Shown: positions 1-7,918 of the stretch, piece after piece | How the letters are laid out: the number at the start of each line of letters is the position of its first letter | Numbering within the stretch: the first letter of the stretch is position 1 | Origin: Clostridiales bacterium | GTDB taxonomy: Bacteria > Bacillota > Clostridia > Oscillospirales > Acutalibacteraceae | Length of the DNA stretch: 11,470 nt | NCBI GenBank assembly: GCA_022791355.1 | Contig: JAAVYX010000022.1 | Coordinates: 1 to 11,470 of the forward strand | Direction: 5' to 3' | Program-made: the position numbers and the translations under genes | The notes under the pieces: model-generated | Seen by the model: only the letters and a program-made list of their open reading frames with translations | Database searches by the model: none | Told to the model about the DNA's origin: nothing

Positions 1-1
1 C

Positions 2-37
2 GTTGGTTCCGGCGTTGTTACCGCTATCAACTCCTAA
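2..37 (+). CDS. C-terminal end of an upstream gene (partial)
   Basis: One frame reads VGSGVVTAINS and ends at TAA (35-37). A strong intrinsic terminator starts about 20 bases later, as expected after the end of a plus-strand gene. Only eleven residues are visible, so the product cannot be named. The call rests mainly on the terminator's position and orientation; a noncoding start to the window cannot be excluded. Confidence 0.4.
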   Translation, partial: VGSGVVTAINS

Positions 38-55
38 CTTGTTTTAAATTGTGCG

Positions 56-92
56 AAACCGGCGTATATCTTTGGATATACGCCGGTTTTTT
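56..92 (+). terminator. Strong intrinsic terminator
   Basis: A perfect 15-bp stem pairs 56-70 with 75-89 around a TTTG loop (71-74). The 3' arm runs into six consecutive T (87-92). The arms begin AAACCGGCG and end CGCCGGTTT. It would end transcription of the partial gene at the left edge. The A-run at the 5' base means it could also act on the minus strand. Confidence 0.9.
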
Positions 93-346
93 GTATATTT
101 ATTACTCTTTTGAGTTAACATAACCGCTGGGTTCTACCGGGGATAGATAGAATCAAGCATAGTGAAAGGTTTCCAGACAGGAGGCAAACTTTTACAAAGT
201 ATAAAAGCGATGGGTTTCATATATCCATTCTTACGTCAAGCAGATAAGACACGATTTTGTAATGCTTTTATTTTTCGATGCTCCTCTGGGGCCGCGCTGG
301 TAATAGGCCTTTTTAGGGTCTGTGCGAACCACCAATTTACTGGCGG

Positions 347-846
347 CTATGATTCGAGCTTGCGTATACGGCCGGCGGTGGGGGAGACGCCGAACCGAGT
401 TTTATAGCTGCGATAGAAGCTGGAATAATCCTTCCAGTCACAGGCTATGGCGGCTTCACTGGCGGCGCTTCCCTTCCGGATCGCGTTGCGGGCGGCCACC
501 AGCCGCTTGAGCAGGATATAATCCCAGACAGAGGAACCCGTAGCCTGACGAAAAAGCCGGTTCAGCTGGGAGCGGCTGATAAAAAACCCTCGCTGATACG
601 CTGCACTGACAGTTCGTCAAATAAATGCCGGTTGATATAATCGACAATAGGATCGGCGGGGCGGCGAATCGGACGAAACCCTTTCCGACCGCCGCCTGCA
701 CGCTTCCCCCAGCTGCCCGAAAAGTGGATACAAATAAAGCAGGATATTCCGGCGAAGGCTTTCCTGCCCGCTGCGGCCGATGGCTTCAAACAGGAGACTG
801 GGGGAGAGCGCGCCGAATTCCTCCAGGCCGTACAGGTTTCAAAACG
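347..846 (-). pseudogene. AraC-family transcriptional regulator remnant, frameshifted and lacking its N-terminus
   Basis: Reading the minus strand and switching frame twice gives a recognisable AraC C-terminus. A linker helix (..SLRRNILLYLYPLFGQLG.., about 665-845) leads into the first helix-turn-helix (PIVDYINRHLFDELSVQRIS, about 595-660). The second half (SRSQLNRLFRQATG ... FYRSYKTRFGVSP, about 355-585) ends at TAG, 347-349. The frame changes near 655-665 and again in the A6 run at 581-586, where one extra base would restore FFISRSQL. The two shifts compensate each other, but the DNA-binding domain between them is scrambled. A TGA codon at 839-841 precedes the linker, and no cupin-like ligand domain follows upstream. 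AraC proteins commonly regulate sugar-use genes, and this one lies head-to-head with the GH28 remnant, so it may once have controlled it (inference). It cannot encode a working regulator as read. Confidence 0.75.
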
Positions 847-865
847 CTTTGAAGGGGGACAGACC

Positions 866-3800
866 GTGCAGTTGCCCGCCCTTGGTAAGGACAACGACAG
901 CGGCCGGAATATGTTTGTTATGGCCCTTCCCGCCGAGGGGAAGCCGGTTTCCAACGCCCTGACCCACAATCCCGTGGTGGAGGCCGGAACGCCTGCCCAG
1001 GGCGGCGAAACGGACGGCGCATACCAGTTCTACATAAACGACGTATTCAATATGGAAGCAGAGCTGCCGGAAGGGTATGAGAGCTTCGGCGGCGCCCAGG
1101 GGGATGGAGCCGCCTTAAGCGAAAAAACCGCCGCGCCGGCGCCGTCCTCTGAAAACTACGCCCTGAACCGGCCCTATGAAACCAGCGACGCGCAGGAGGG
1201 CCGGGGCGGAAACCCGGTAGACGGCAACGTGGATACCTATTGGGAAAGCAGCGGCCTGCCCGCCGTGCTGAACATCGATCTGGAGCAAACCCGACTGGTG
1301 GACACAGTCGGCTTAAAGCCGCGGGACTACTGGGGCAGCCGCTCTCAGAAGGTCGCCATGGAGTATAGTCTGGACGGACGTACCTATTCCCAGCTTGTCC
1401 CGGCAAAGGATTACAATTTTGAAAAGCCAAGGCAGAATGCGCTGGAGGCGGCCGTTCCCGAGACCGAGATGCGCTATCTGCGGCTGCATATCTCTTGGGC
1501 CAGCGATGCGAGAGGCCATGCGCTGCTCAGCGAGGTGGAGGTATACGGACCCCTTCCGGCGGCCGAAAACTGGTTCGACCGGCATGTAGAGACGCAAAAG
1601 ACTGAGCGGAAGTCGGGCGCGGCCGGCCTGCTCAAAAAATTAGACGAGCCGGTTACCGGCCGGGTGATACTGGAGGCAAGGGTCCGGTCGGATCAGAACA
1701 ATCAGGACATGCTGATTCCCGCGCCGCTGGACGAGGCGGGAAAAACAGCGGCGGCCCTGCGTCTTTCGGCCGACGGATATATCCAGGCGGCCAGTGAGGA
1801 CGGATGGCGGAACATCGTCCCCTATACGAAGGGCGAATGGTATACCTTAAAGTTACCGGCGTCTACGGCGTATATGTAAACCATATGCGCCGGGGAGAGG
1901 ATGTTCCCATGGGAGCGTCGTCCTTTTCCACCATCCGGTTTTCGGTGGAGGAGGGGGGCCTGGGTACGTTGGATATAGATAATCTGCGGCTATACGACAA
2001 TCCCGAGGTCTTTAACCTGGAGAAGGACTTTAACGGGGCGGACAAGGGCAGCCGGCCGGAAGACGGCTGGACCTACAGCGACAAGGGAAGCGCCGGCGTA
2101 GCGCCCGTTCCCTTTGCCGAGGATCAGCGTCTTGCGTTTACCACCGTTTCCGCCGATAAAGCGGCGGAGGGGATTCGGCGCTTTTCTTCCATCAGCGGAA
2201 AGCTGACGGTGGATGCCAAGGTCAAGGCCAATTCCACGGGCTGGGTTACCGCCCCTGCGGTCATCGATGAAAAGGAAAGAGTGGCGGCCAAGGTCGCCAT
2301 GTGCCGTAACAGCTTCTTTATTTCCAACGGGGACAACTGGGCGTATATCTGCAATCAGGAGCTGCCCCACAATTATTATCCCGCCGGCAACTGGTATCAG
2401 GTCAAGCTTGTGCTGGATACGAAGGCCAACCGCTATGACTTTTATATAGACGGATCCAAACGGTATGGGGGCGCCGCCTTTACGGCGGATATAGACGCGG
2501 TAAACGGCCTGCAGTTTGCGGCCAACGATCCCAACGCCCTGTACGTGGACAATATTAAGGTTTACGACAGCGATTCCCTGGCCCGGGGGCTTATGCCGGA
2601 GAACGAGGTATATAATGTAAAGGATTTCGGCGCCAAGGGAGACGGCGTGACCGACGACACCGAAGCCATCCGACAGGCCGTCGAGGCCGCCGCTTACAGG
2701 GGCGGCACGGTGGTGCTGGAAAACGGCGTATTCTATACGGGGCAGATCATTCTTTACAACGATATGACCTTTTTCCTGGACGTTTCCGCGACCATACTGG
2801 CCGATATGAACCGGAATGTATGCTTTGTCGTGCAAAGCAAATTTTTGCGAAGCCCTCGATGGGCTGAGCGAAAATCTATATAAAAAGGTCATCCCAACCA
2901 ACAGCTATAATACCAACGAACATCTCGGCAGGGGAATCATCTACTGTCAGGAGGCCGAAAAAGTACGGATAACCGGCGGCGTCATCAACGGCAACGGTTT
3001 CTACAACTTCAACTCCAACGATCCGGCCAACCATCGCCCCTGTATCCTGTATACGGCCCTTTGCCGGGATCTGTACGTAGAAAACGCGAGCATGCTGCAA
3101 AGCCCATACTGGATCCTGGTGCCCCTGGAAACCGACAATATCACCATCCGCAATGTGAATGTGATTGCCCATGTCGCCCCCAACCGGGACGGTATCGATC
3201 CGGTCAACTGCAACAACGTGACCATTGAAAACTGCTGTGTTTTTGCCGGCGACGACGCCATCTGTCCCAAGAGCGGCAACGACGTTCCCAGCCATAATAT
3301 GGATGTGCGGAATTGTGTACTCCAATCCTGCTGTAACGGCATCAAGCTGGGAACCGATTCCCGGGACGACTTTAAAAATTACACCTTTACGGATATTTGT
3401 ATCAAAAACGTGGGTCTGACCGGCAACGCCCTGGAGACCACGGACGGATCGGCAATCGAGAACATGACCTTCAAGCGCATCGACATGATCGATGTTGACA
3501 ACGCCATGTTTGCAGTCGTGGGCAACCGCGGCCGGCTCCCGCTGCCGGGGGAAGACGGGCAGGCGAAGCAGAAGCTGCTGGGTTATATCCGCAACGTCAC
3601 CGTGAAGGATATGAATTATACCAACCCCATGCAGCCGCCCTATTCCCATAGGAACGAGCATGTTCACGAGGTCATGCTCATCGGTCTGGACCCGGCCAAA
3701 AATAACATCCAGGACGGAAAGGATCACCGCATTTCCAACGTCTTGTTTCAAAACGTCTATCTGGAGATGCCGGGCGGAAAAACATCTGTGCCGGGCTTCT

Positions 3801-4441
3801 CCGGCGGAATCGGCGGCGGATACCCCGAGCATACCGGGATTGGAGAATCCACCGGCTGGGCCTACACCATCCGCTGGACCGATAACGTGCAGTTTGAACA
3901 CTACAGAAACGTTTCTATGAACCCTGATGTGCGGCAGGAGATCGCCCGGGCGGATTATACCGACGAGGAGATATCCGAACCGATAGAGGCCCTGTACGCC
4001 TTGGGAAGGCCTGACATTTCGGCCTCGCTGGGTACGGCGGAAGAGGATCTGCCCCTGCCGAAAGCCATCCCTGTGCTTCTGGAAAACTATTAGATGGCCG
4101 AAGCTGAGGTGGAGAGCTGGAAGACTGAGGGATATGATGCGGGAAAAGACGGGCGCTATACCTTTACGGCCGTTTTAAAGGAAAACGACGGCATAGCCGA
4201 TGCGCAGCGTCTGCTTTCCCATGTGACCGTTGTGCTGGATTCGGCGGTTCTGGGCGACCTGGACGGCAGCGGCGAGGTGACCATCCAGGACGTGATGGAG
4301 GCCTGTAAAATTCTGGCCCGGCAGTCGGCCGGCAAGGCTCCCACCGGCGACGAGCTGGCCCGGGGCGACCTGGACGGCGACGGCAAGATAACCATTACCG
4401 ACGTGATGGAGATTTGTAAGCTTTTGGCCCGCAAGGCCTAA
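866..4441 (+). pseudogene. Multidomain GH28 polygalacturonase-like protein with F5/8C and dockerin modules, disrupted by frameshifts and a stop
   Basis: Three frames joined give one modular extracellular enzyme. An F5/8 type C carbohydrate-binding module lies at about 1156-1551 (ALNRPYETS ... SEVEVYG). Two beta-sandwich (LamG-like) modules follow, each ending in a similar strand (LDIDNLRLYD near 1990, LYVDNIKVYD near 2565). The GH28 right-handed beta-helix begins at about 2608 with VKDFGAKGDGVTDDTEAI. It keeps the catalytic aspartates of the NTDG-type (NRDGID) and GDDA (AGDDAIC) motifs. An Ig-like domain (about 4060-4245) and a two-repeat dockerin (about 4250-4438) close it. GH28 enzymes hydrolyse galacturonan in pectin. 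Lesions: a one-base loss near 1852, a frame change at 2816-2883 overlapping a hairpin repeat, and TAG at 4091-4093 inside the Ig-like domain. No signal peptide or convincing start is seen, so the 5' end is lost. The upstream boundary is uncertain because the frame stays open back to 641, opposite the AraC remnant. Confidence 0.85.
2817..2880 (-). repeat. Small hairpin repeat, copy 1, inside the GH28 pseudogene
   Basis: The segment forms TTTT / AGCCC - TCGAT - GGGCT / AAAA (2843-2846, 2851-2855, 2861-2865, 2871-2874). It resembles the reverse complement of 6171-6227, sharing GTAYGCT at one end, TTTTGC and GCCCT in the middle and GAAAAYCTAT at the other. It lies exactly where the GH28 reading frame changes. 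An inserted MITE-like element of about 64 bases is a plausible cause; length modulo 3 fits a net shift of +1. Confidence 0.6.
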
Positions 4442-4454
4442 GCAGAGACGATAT

Positions 4455-4488
4455 GACCGGCTTCCGCCATAAGCGGAGGCCGGTTTTC
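4455..4488 (+). terminator. Intrinsic terminator after the GH28-dockerin remnant
   Basis: The 12-bp stem ACCGGCTTCCGC (4456-4467) pairs with GCGGAGGCCGGT (4473-4484) with one G-T wobble, around a CATAA loop, and is followed by TTTT. It lies 14 bases after the dockerin stop codon, so it marks the original 3' end of that gene and isolates it from pncB. Confidence 0.85.
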
Positions 4489-4598
4489 CTATGGGGGAGC
4501 AGCGGGTATGCGGAAAATACGGCTGGGCGGTCTCGCTTGCCCCTGCGCTGTACGGCGCGGCCTCTTGCAAGACTTTTTGAAAATTCGGTCGGGTTCGG

Positions 4599-4626
4599 TT
4601 GAAAATTCGCCGTCTTGTGGTACAAT
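4599..4626 (+). promoter_or_regulatory. Sigma-A-type promoter for pncB
   Basis: TTGAAA (4599-4604) and TACAAT (4621-4626) are separated by 16 bases and lie about 50 bases upstream of the pncB start. A second copy of TTGAAAATTCG begins at 4577, exactly 22 bases upstream of the one containing the -35 box. The tandem pair may be chance or an operator. Start of transcription would be near 4633. Confidence 0.65.
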
Positions 4627-4678
4627 AGTAGTATTATGGAACGGCTTGGCCGTAGACTATGGAAAAGGTGTGATAGGC

Positions 4679-6121
4679 ATGCGCAAGGATTTATCCATGC
4701 TGGTGGACCTGTATGAGATCACCATGGCCAACGGTCTGCTGGAAAGCGGCCGGCGGGATATGATTACCTATTTCGATATGTTTTTCCGCCATGTGCCGGA
4801 CGACGGCGGTTTCGCCATCATGGCCGGCTTGGAACAGCTGATACAGTATCTAGAGTCCCTTTCCTTTTCTGAGGAAGATATCGCTTATCTGGAGGAGCAG
4901 CGCCTGTTCAGCCCGGCCTTTCTGGACTATCTGCGGAACTTTACCTTTACATGCGACGTCTGGGCCGTGCCGGAGGGCACCCCTATATTCCCGGGGGAAC
5001 CCATTGTCACGGTGCGGGGGCCGGCCATTCAGGCCCTGCTCATCGAGACCATGGTGCTCTTGACCGTCAACCATCAGTCCCTCATCGCCACCAAGGCCAA
5101 CCGGATCGTTCGAGCGGCCCAGGGGCGGACGGTGATGGAATTCGGCGCCCGCCGGGCCCACGGGTACGACGGGGCGGTGTACGGGGCCAGAGCGGCCTTT
5201 ATCGGGGGCTGCGATTCCACCTCCAACGTCAAAGCGGCTATGGACTTCGGCATTCCATCGGCGGGTACCATGGCTCATAGCTGGGTGCAGATGTTCGACG
5301 ACGAGCTGATCGCCTTCAAGACCTACGCCCGCCATTATCCCGACAGCTGCCTGCTGTTGGTGGACACCTATAATACGTTAAAATCGGGCATTCCCAACGC
5401 CATTCGGGCCTTCAACGAGGAGGTGCTTCCCCGGGGCTTCCGGCCAAAGGGGGTGCGTATCGACAGCGGCGACATCACCTATCTTTCCAAAAAGGCCCGC
5501 AAGCTACTGGACGAAGCCGGCTTCCCCGACTGTGAGATCGTGGTGTCCAACGCGCTGGACGAGTATCTCATCCGCGATATGCTCATGCAGGGGGCGCGGG
5601 TGGACGGCTTCGGCGTAGGCGAACGGCTGGTTACGGCTTCCTCCGAGGCGGTGTTCGGCGGGGTATATAAGTTGGCGGCCATCGAGGAAGCGGGCAAGAT
5701 CGTACCCAAGATCAAGATCAGCGAGAACATCTCCAAGATTACCCTGCCCTGCTTTAAGACCAGCTGGCGGCTGTTCGACCGGGAGAGCGGCAAGGCCATC
5801 GCCGACGTGGTCACTCTGGCCAACGAGGAAATCGACGACCGGCAGCCCTACGAAATATTCGATCCCAACCACAGCTGGAAGCGTAAGACGGTAACCAATT
5901 TTATCGCCCGCCGTCTCCAGATGCAGATTGCGGCGGGGGGCAAAACCGTTTACCAGAGTCCCACGGCGGGAGAGATACGGCTGTACCGGCAAAAGCAGGT
6001 AGAGACCCTGTGGGAAGAGGTACAGCGGTTTGAGAAACCCCACGCCTATTATGTGGATCTCTCCAGAAAGTTGTGGGAGCAGCGAAGCGCGCTGCTGGAA
6101 CGGTATTCTTTTGATAAATAA
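4679..6121 (+). CDS. pncB: Nicotinate phosphoribosyltransferase
   Basis: This enzyme joins nicotinate to PRPP, using ATP, to make nicotinate mononucleotide, the entry step of NAD salvage in the cytoplasm. The 480-residue protein opens with MRKDLSMLVDLYEITMANG and contains the family's GTMAHSWVQMF segment. Its His200 should be the phosphorylated catalytic histidine by family analogy. VRIDSGDITYLSKKAR matches the phosphoribosyl-binding region, and the length fits Firmicute homologues. The frame is open upstream to 4508, but ATG 4679 is preferred: it follows AAAGGTG at a sensible distance, lies downstream of the predicted promoter, and begins the conserved N-terminus. The gene is intact and appears monocistronic, with a terminator before it and about 270 noncoding bases after it. 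I see no riboswitch in the short leader. Confidence 0.95.
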   Translation: MRKDLSMLVDLYEITMANGLLESGRRDMITYFDMFFRHVPDDGGFAIMAGLEQLIQYLESLSFSEEDIAYLEEQRLFSPAFLDYLRNFTFTCDVWAVPEGTPIFPGEPIVTVRGPAIQALLIETMVLLTVNHQSLIATKANRIVRAAQGRTVMEFGARRAHGYDGAVYGARAAFIGGCDSTSNVKAAMDFGIPSAGTMAHSWVQMFDDELIAFKTYARHYPDSCLLLVDTYNTLKSGIPNAIRAFNEEVLPRGFRPKGVRIDSGDITYLSKKARKLLDEAGFPDCEIVVSNALDEYLIRDMLMQGARVDGFGVGERLVTASSEAVFGGVYKLAAIEEAGKIVPKIKISENISKITLPCFKTSWRLFDRESGKAIADVVTLANEEIDDRQPYEIFDPNHSWKRKTVTNFIARRLQMQIAAGGKTVYQSPTAGEIRLYRQKQVETLWEEVQRFEKPHAYYVDLSRKLWEQRSALLERYSFDK

Positions 6122-6170
6122 GAAATTGTAGTTTTTTGCCGGAGGGCCTAGAGCGCGTGTCAAAAGGGGT

Positions 6171-6227
6171 GCATAGGTTTTCGTTCGGCCCGTTCAGGGC
6201 CTTGCAAAAGTTTCGCAGAGCGTACGC
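6171..6227 (+). repeat. Small hairpin repeat, copy 2, downstream of pncB
   Basis: The order is TTTT (6178-6181), CGTTC, GGCCC (6187-6191), loop GTTCA, GGGCC (6197-6201), TTGC, AAAA (6206-6209). The same architecture occurs inverted at 2843-2874, where the core stem is AGCCC/GGGCT: both partners of the outer pair have changed, so pairing is kept. The right part, CCTTGCAAAAGT plus GAGCGTACGC (6200-6227), recurs inverted at 7660-7688. The rest of 6122-6395 has no gene; a 7-bp GCGGCGG/CCGCCGC hairpin without a T-run lies in the 6265-6285 area. Confidence 0.6.
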
Positions 6228-6395
6228 CGTTCGCGGGGTTAAATGCGGGAGACGCTTTTTTCCGCTGGCCGCGGCGGATACCCGCCGCCATACCGATAGA
6301 TGAAAATACCGTTCCAGGACGGCTGACGCTCTTTTATCCGGGCGGTATGCCGGCATTTATTCATTGCGTATACAGTTTTTAAGGGAGTGGAAAAT

Positions 6396-7142
6396 ATGAA
6401 TGGGAAAATCATTCGCAAAATAGGGGCCGCCCTGCTGGCGGCAGTTATGCTCAGCAGCCTGTCCGCCTGCGGGGGGAAGGAGCCGGAGGGCGGCGGTACC
6501 ACCAGCAAGGCTGCGGTCAGCCATCCGGTAGATGTAATCGGAGAGGCCAAGGCCGGCAAGCTGACGGGTACGGACGTCTTTATCGGCCGGTCGGCAGAGG
6601 AGGTCAAGAAGCTGTATCATTACGGGGAGGAGGATACCTTGTCCACCTCCTTGGCGTCGGACGACGAGGAGCCGCTGATTCTGACCATAACCGAAGGGGA
6701 GACCATGGTGCGCATGGCCACCGGTCAGGTGGACTATTATTATCGCAAGGCCAAAGAGGAAAAGGGGATTTCCATGATTGTCTCTATGGTGGACTGCTAC
6801 GGCTTTGAGGCCGGTATCACCATGCCGGACGACGTGAAAAACGCCATTGCCGAGGATGGAGCCGAGAGCGCGCCCACCGAGGACGACCTTTTCTTCCTGC
6901 CCGAGGTCCCCGCCGACTGTCTGCGCCTGACCTATACCGCCGGCAGCCAACAGCTGGATTTTTATTTTGTGGATGAATTTTTAGCGGCTGTAACCCTCAG
7001 CCAGCCCGATTGGTGGAAACTGGACGAGGACGCGGTCGTTGGGTCCGGCTCTGAAGCTAGTTCAGAATCCAGCTCTGAGGCAAGCTCCAGCTCCAGTTCC
7101 GCGTCCGGCTCTGTGGGCGCATCGTCCAACGCGGACGCCTAA
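6396..7142 (+). CDS. Predicted lipoprotein with serine-rich C-terminal tail, function unknown
   Basis: The 248-residue product starts MNGKIIRKIGAALLAAVML and has a lipobox LSAC, with lipid attachment expected at Cys25, so it should be anchored on the outer face of the membrane. The middle is acidic and rich in beta-type residues (for example QQLDFYFVDEFLAAVTL) with two further cysteines. The last 30 or so residues are almost entirely Ser, Ala, Gly and Glu, a low-complexity tail that is unusual at the C-terminus of a lipoprotein; Ser-rich linkers more often follow the lipidated Cys. ATG 6396 is preferred over GTG 6387 because AAGGGAG (6381-6387) is correctly spaced for it. I do not recognise a family. 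The GNAT gene starts 37 bases downstream and may be cotranscribed. Confidence 0.8.
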   Translation: MNGKIIRKIGAALLAAVMLSSLSACGGKEPEGGGTTSKAAVSHPVDVIGEAKAGKLTGTDVFIGRSAEEVKKLYHYGEEDTLSTSLASDDEEPLILTITEGETMVRMATGQVDYYYRKAKEEKGISMIVSMVDCYGFEAGITMPDDVKNAIAEDGAESAPTEDDLFFLPEVPADCLRLTYTAGSQQLDFYFVDEFLAAVTLSQPDWWKLDEDAVVGSGSEASSESSSEASSSSSSASGSVGASSNADA

Positions 7143-7179
7143 CGTCATGCAAGAGACTGCAATAGGAAGGGTGAAGCCT

Positions 7180-7623
7180 GTGCAAAAATCTCCTCCGGTT
7201 TTTCGGGTTCAAACCTATGAAAACGGGCTGCCCGAAGCCGCCATGCGGATCCGTCTGGCCGTTTTCTGCGACGAGCAGGGCTATCTGCCCCATAGGGAAT
7301 TTGATCAGGCGGACCAAGCCGCGCTGCACGTCCTACTGTACGAGGGGGAAGAGGCCGTGGCTACCGGCCGGATTCTTCAGGAATCTGGCCAGGTGTTTTA
7401 CCTGGGACGTATCGCCGTATTAAAGCCATGGCGGGGCCGGAAGGCTGGACGGTTTCTTATGGAGACCCTGATGGATATAGCCAGGAGTCGAGGCGCGAAA
7501 ACCTTTAAGCTGGGGGCGCAGGTGCAGGCCAAGGGCTTTTATGAAAAGCTGGGCTTTCGGGTCGTAGGGGATATCTATCCCGACGATCATGTGGCCCATG
7601 TGCCTATGGAACGGCCGGCATAG
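7180..7623 (+). CDS. GNAT-family N-acetyltransferase (YjcF/ElaA-like)
   Basis: The 147-residue protein is a single GNAT domain that should transfer an acetyl group from acetyl-CoA to an unknown small substrate or protein amine. Visible hallmarks are RIRLAVFCDEQGY near the N-terminus, GRIAVLKPWRGRKAGRFLME (beta4 and the acetyl-CoA pyrophosphate loop, RGRKAG) and AKGFYEKLGFRVVGD (motif B). The segment EFDQADQAALHVLLY is typical of the YjcF/ElaA branch. GTG 7180 is chosen because AGGAAGGG (7164-7171) lies eight bases before it. ATG 7147 and GTG 7171 are in frame, but the first has no ribosome binding site and the second is too close to this one. Substrate and role cannot be told from sequence. 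Confidence 0.88.
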   Translation: MQKSPPVFRVQTYENGLPEAAMRIRLAVFCDEQGYLPHREFDQADQAALHVLLYEGEEAVATGRILQESGQVFYLGRIAVLKPWRGRKAGRFLMETLMDIARSRGAKTFKLGAQVQAKGFYEKLGFRVVGDIYPDDHVAHVPMERPA

Positions 7624-7651
7624 AGCAGACGGCGTTTCTTTTGCCGGCCTG

Positions 7652-7689
7652 TATGCAAAGCGTACGCTCGGCGTATACTTTTGCAAGGG
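7652..7689. repeat. Partial copy of the hairpin repeat
   Basis: ACTTTTGCAAGG (7677-7688) is the exact reverse complement of 6200-6211, and GCGTACGCTC (7660-7669) that of 6218-6227, with two bases more between them. The copy lacks the GCCC/GGGC core. It can fold on itself (7654-7667 with 7671-7685, TCG loop, one mismatch and one bulge), so it may also act as a weak terminator for the acetyltransferase gene. Confidence 0.5.
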
Positions 7690-7828
7690 ACGTTAGGCGC
7701 TTCACATAGCGGACGTCCCTTGCGGGGAGCAGCGAATGATCTGCCTAAATATTTTTTCCGCGGCCCGTTTATGTAATGCTCTAGGATGGTTCTGGCGCGC
7801 TTCTACAATCGGTTCCCGCAAGGGACGT
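7683..7828. repeat. Three copies of GCAAGGGACGT in inverted arrangement
   Basis: GCAAGGGACGT occurs at 7683-7693 and 7818-7828, and inverted at 7713-7723. Copies 1 and 2 can form an 11-bp stem with a 19-base loop. Copies 2 and 3 share a longer perfect inverted match, GACGTCCCTTGCGGG at 7712-7726 against 7815-7829, giving a rival 15-bp stem. They fill the gap between the acetyltransferase gene and dtd; 7624-7918 holds no supportable gene. Confidence 0.7.
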
Positions 7829-7918
7829 CAGAAGAAATCCAAGCCGGAAAACTCGGCGCTGCGCTGAGGAGCGCTTGGCATAAAATATGCGCCGAACCTA
7901 CAGAAAGGAGGCTGCGCC

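Noticed and set aside
313..345. Sequence beginning GGGTCTGTGCGAACC as an insertion sequence end
   Set aside because: It looks like a terminal repeat, but no matching end or transposase fragment is present in 93-346.
162..510. Short plus-strand open frames before and across the AraC remnant
   Set aside because: The clear AraC motifs are on the opposite strand and the translations look random.
1845..1860. Programmed frameshift in the GH28 gene
   Set aside because: No slippery heptamer or downstream structure is obvious at the shift, and the other lesions would still block expression.
1990..3901. Long minus-strand open frames opposite the GH28 remnant (up to 341 codons)
   Set aside because: They mirror a GC-rich plus-strand gene with clear domain motifs, overlap each other, and show no recognisable domain or ribosome binding site.
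4091..4093. TAG as a recoded or read-through codon rather than a lesion
   Set aside because: Three neighbouring intact genes (ending at 7623, 8380 and 11036) use TAG as their normal stop, and the same gene has other lesions.
4550..4590. Further copy of the hairpin repeat upstream of pncB (TCTTGCAAGACTTTTTG)
   Set aside because: Only a short TTGCAA-centred similarity; the core stem and flanks are missing.
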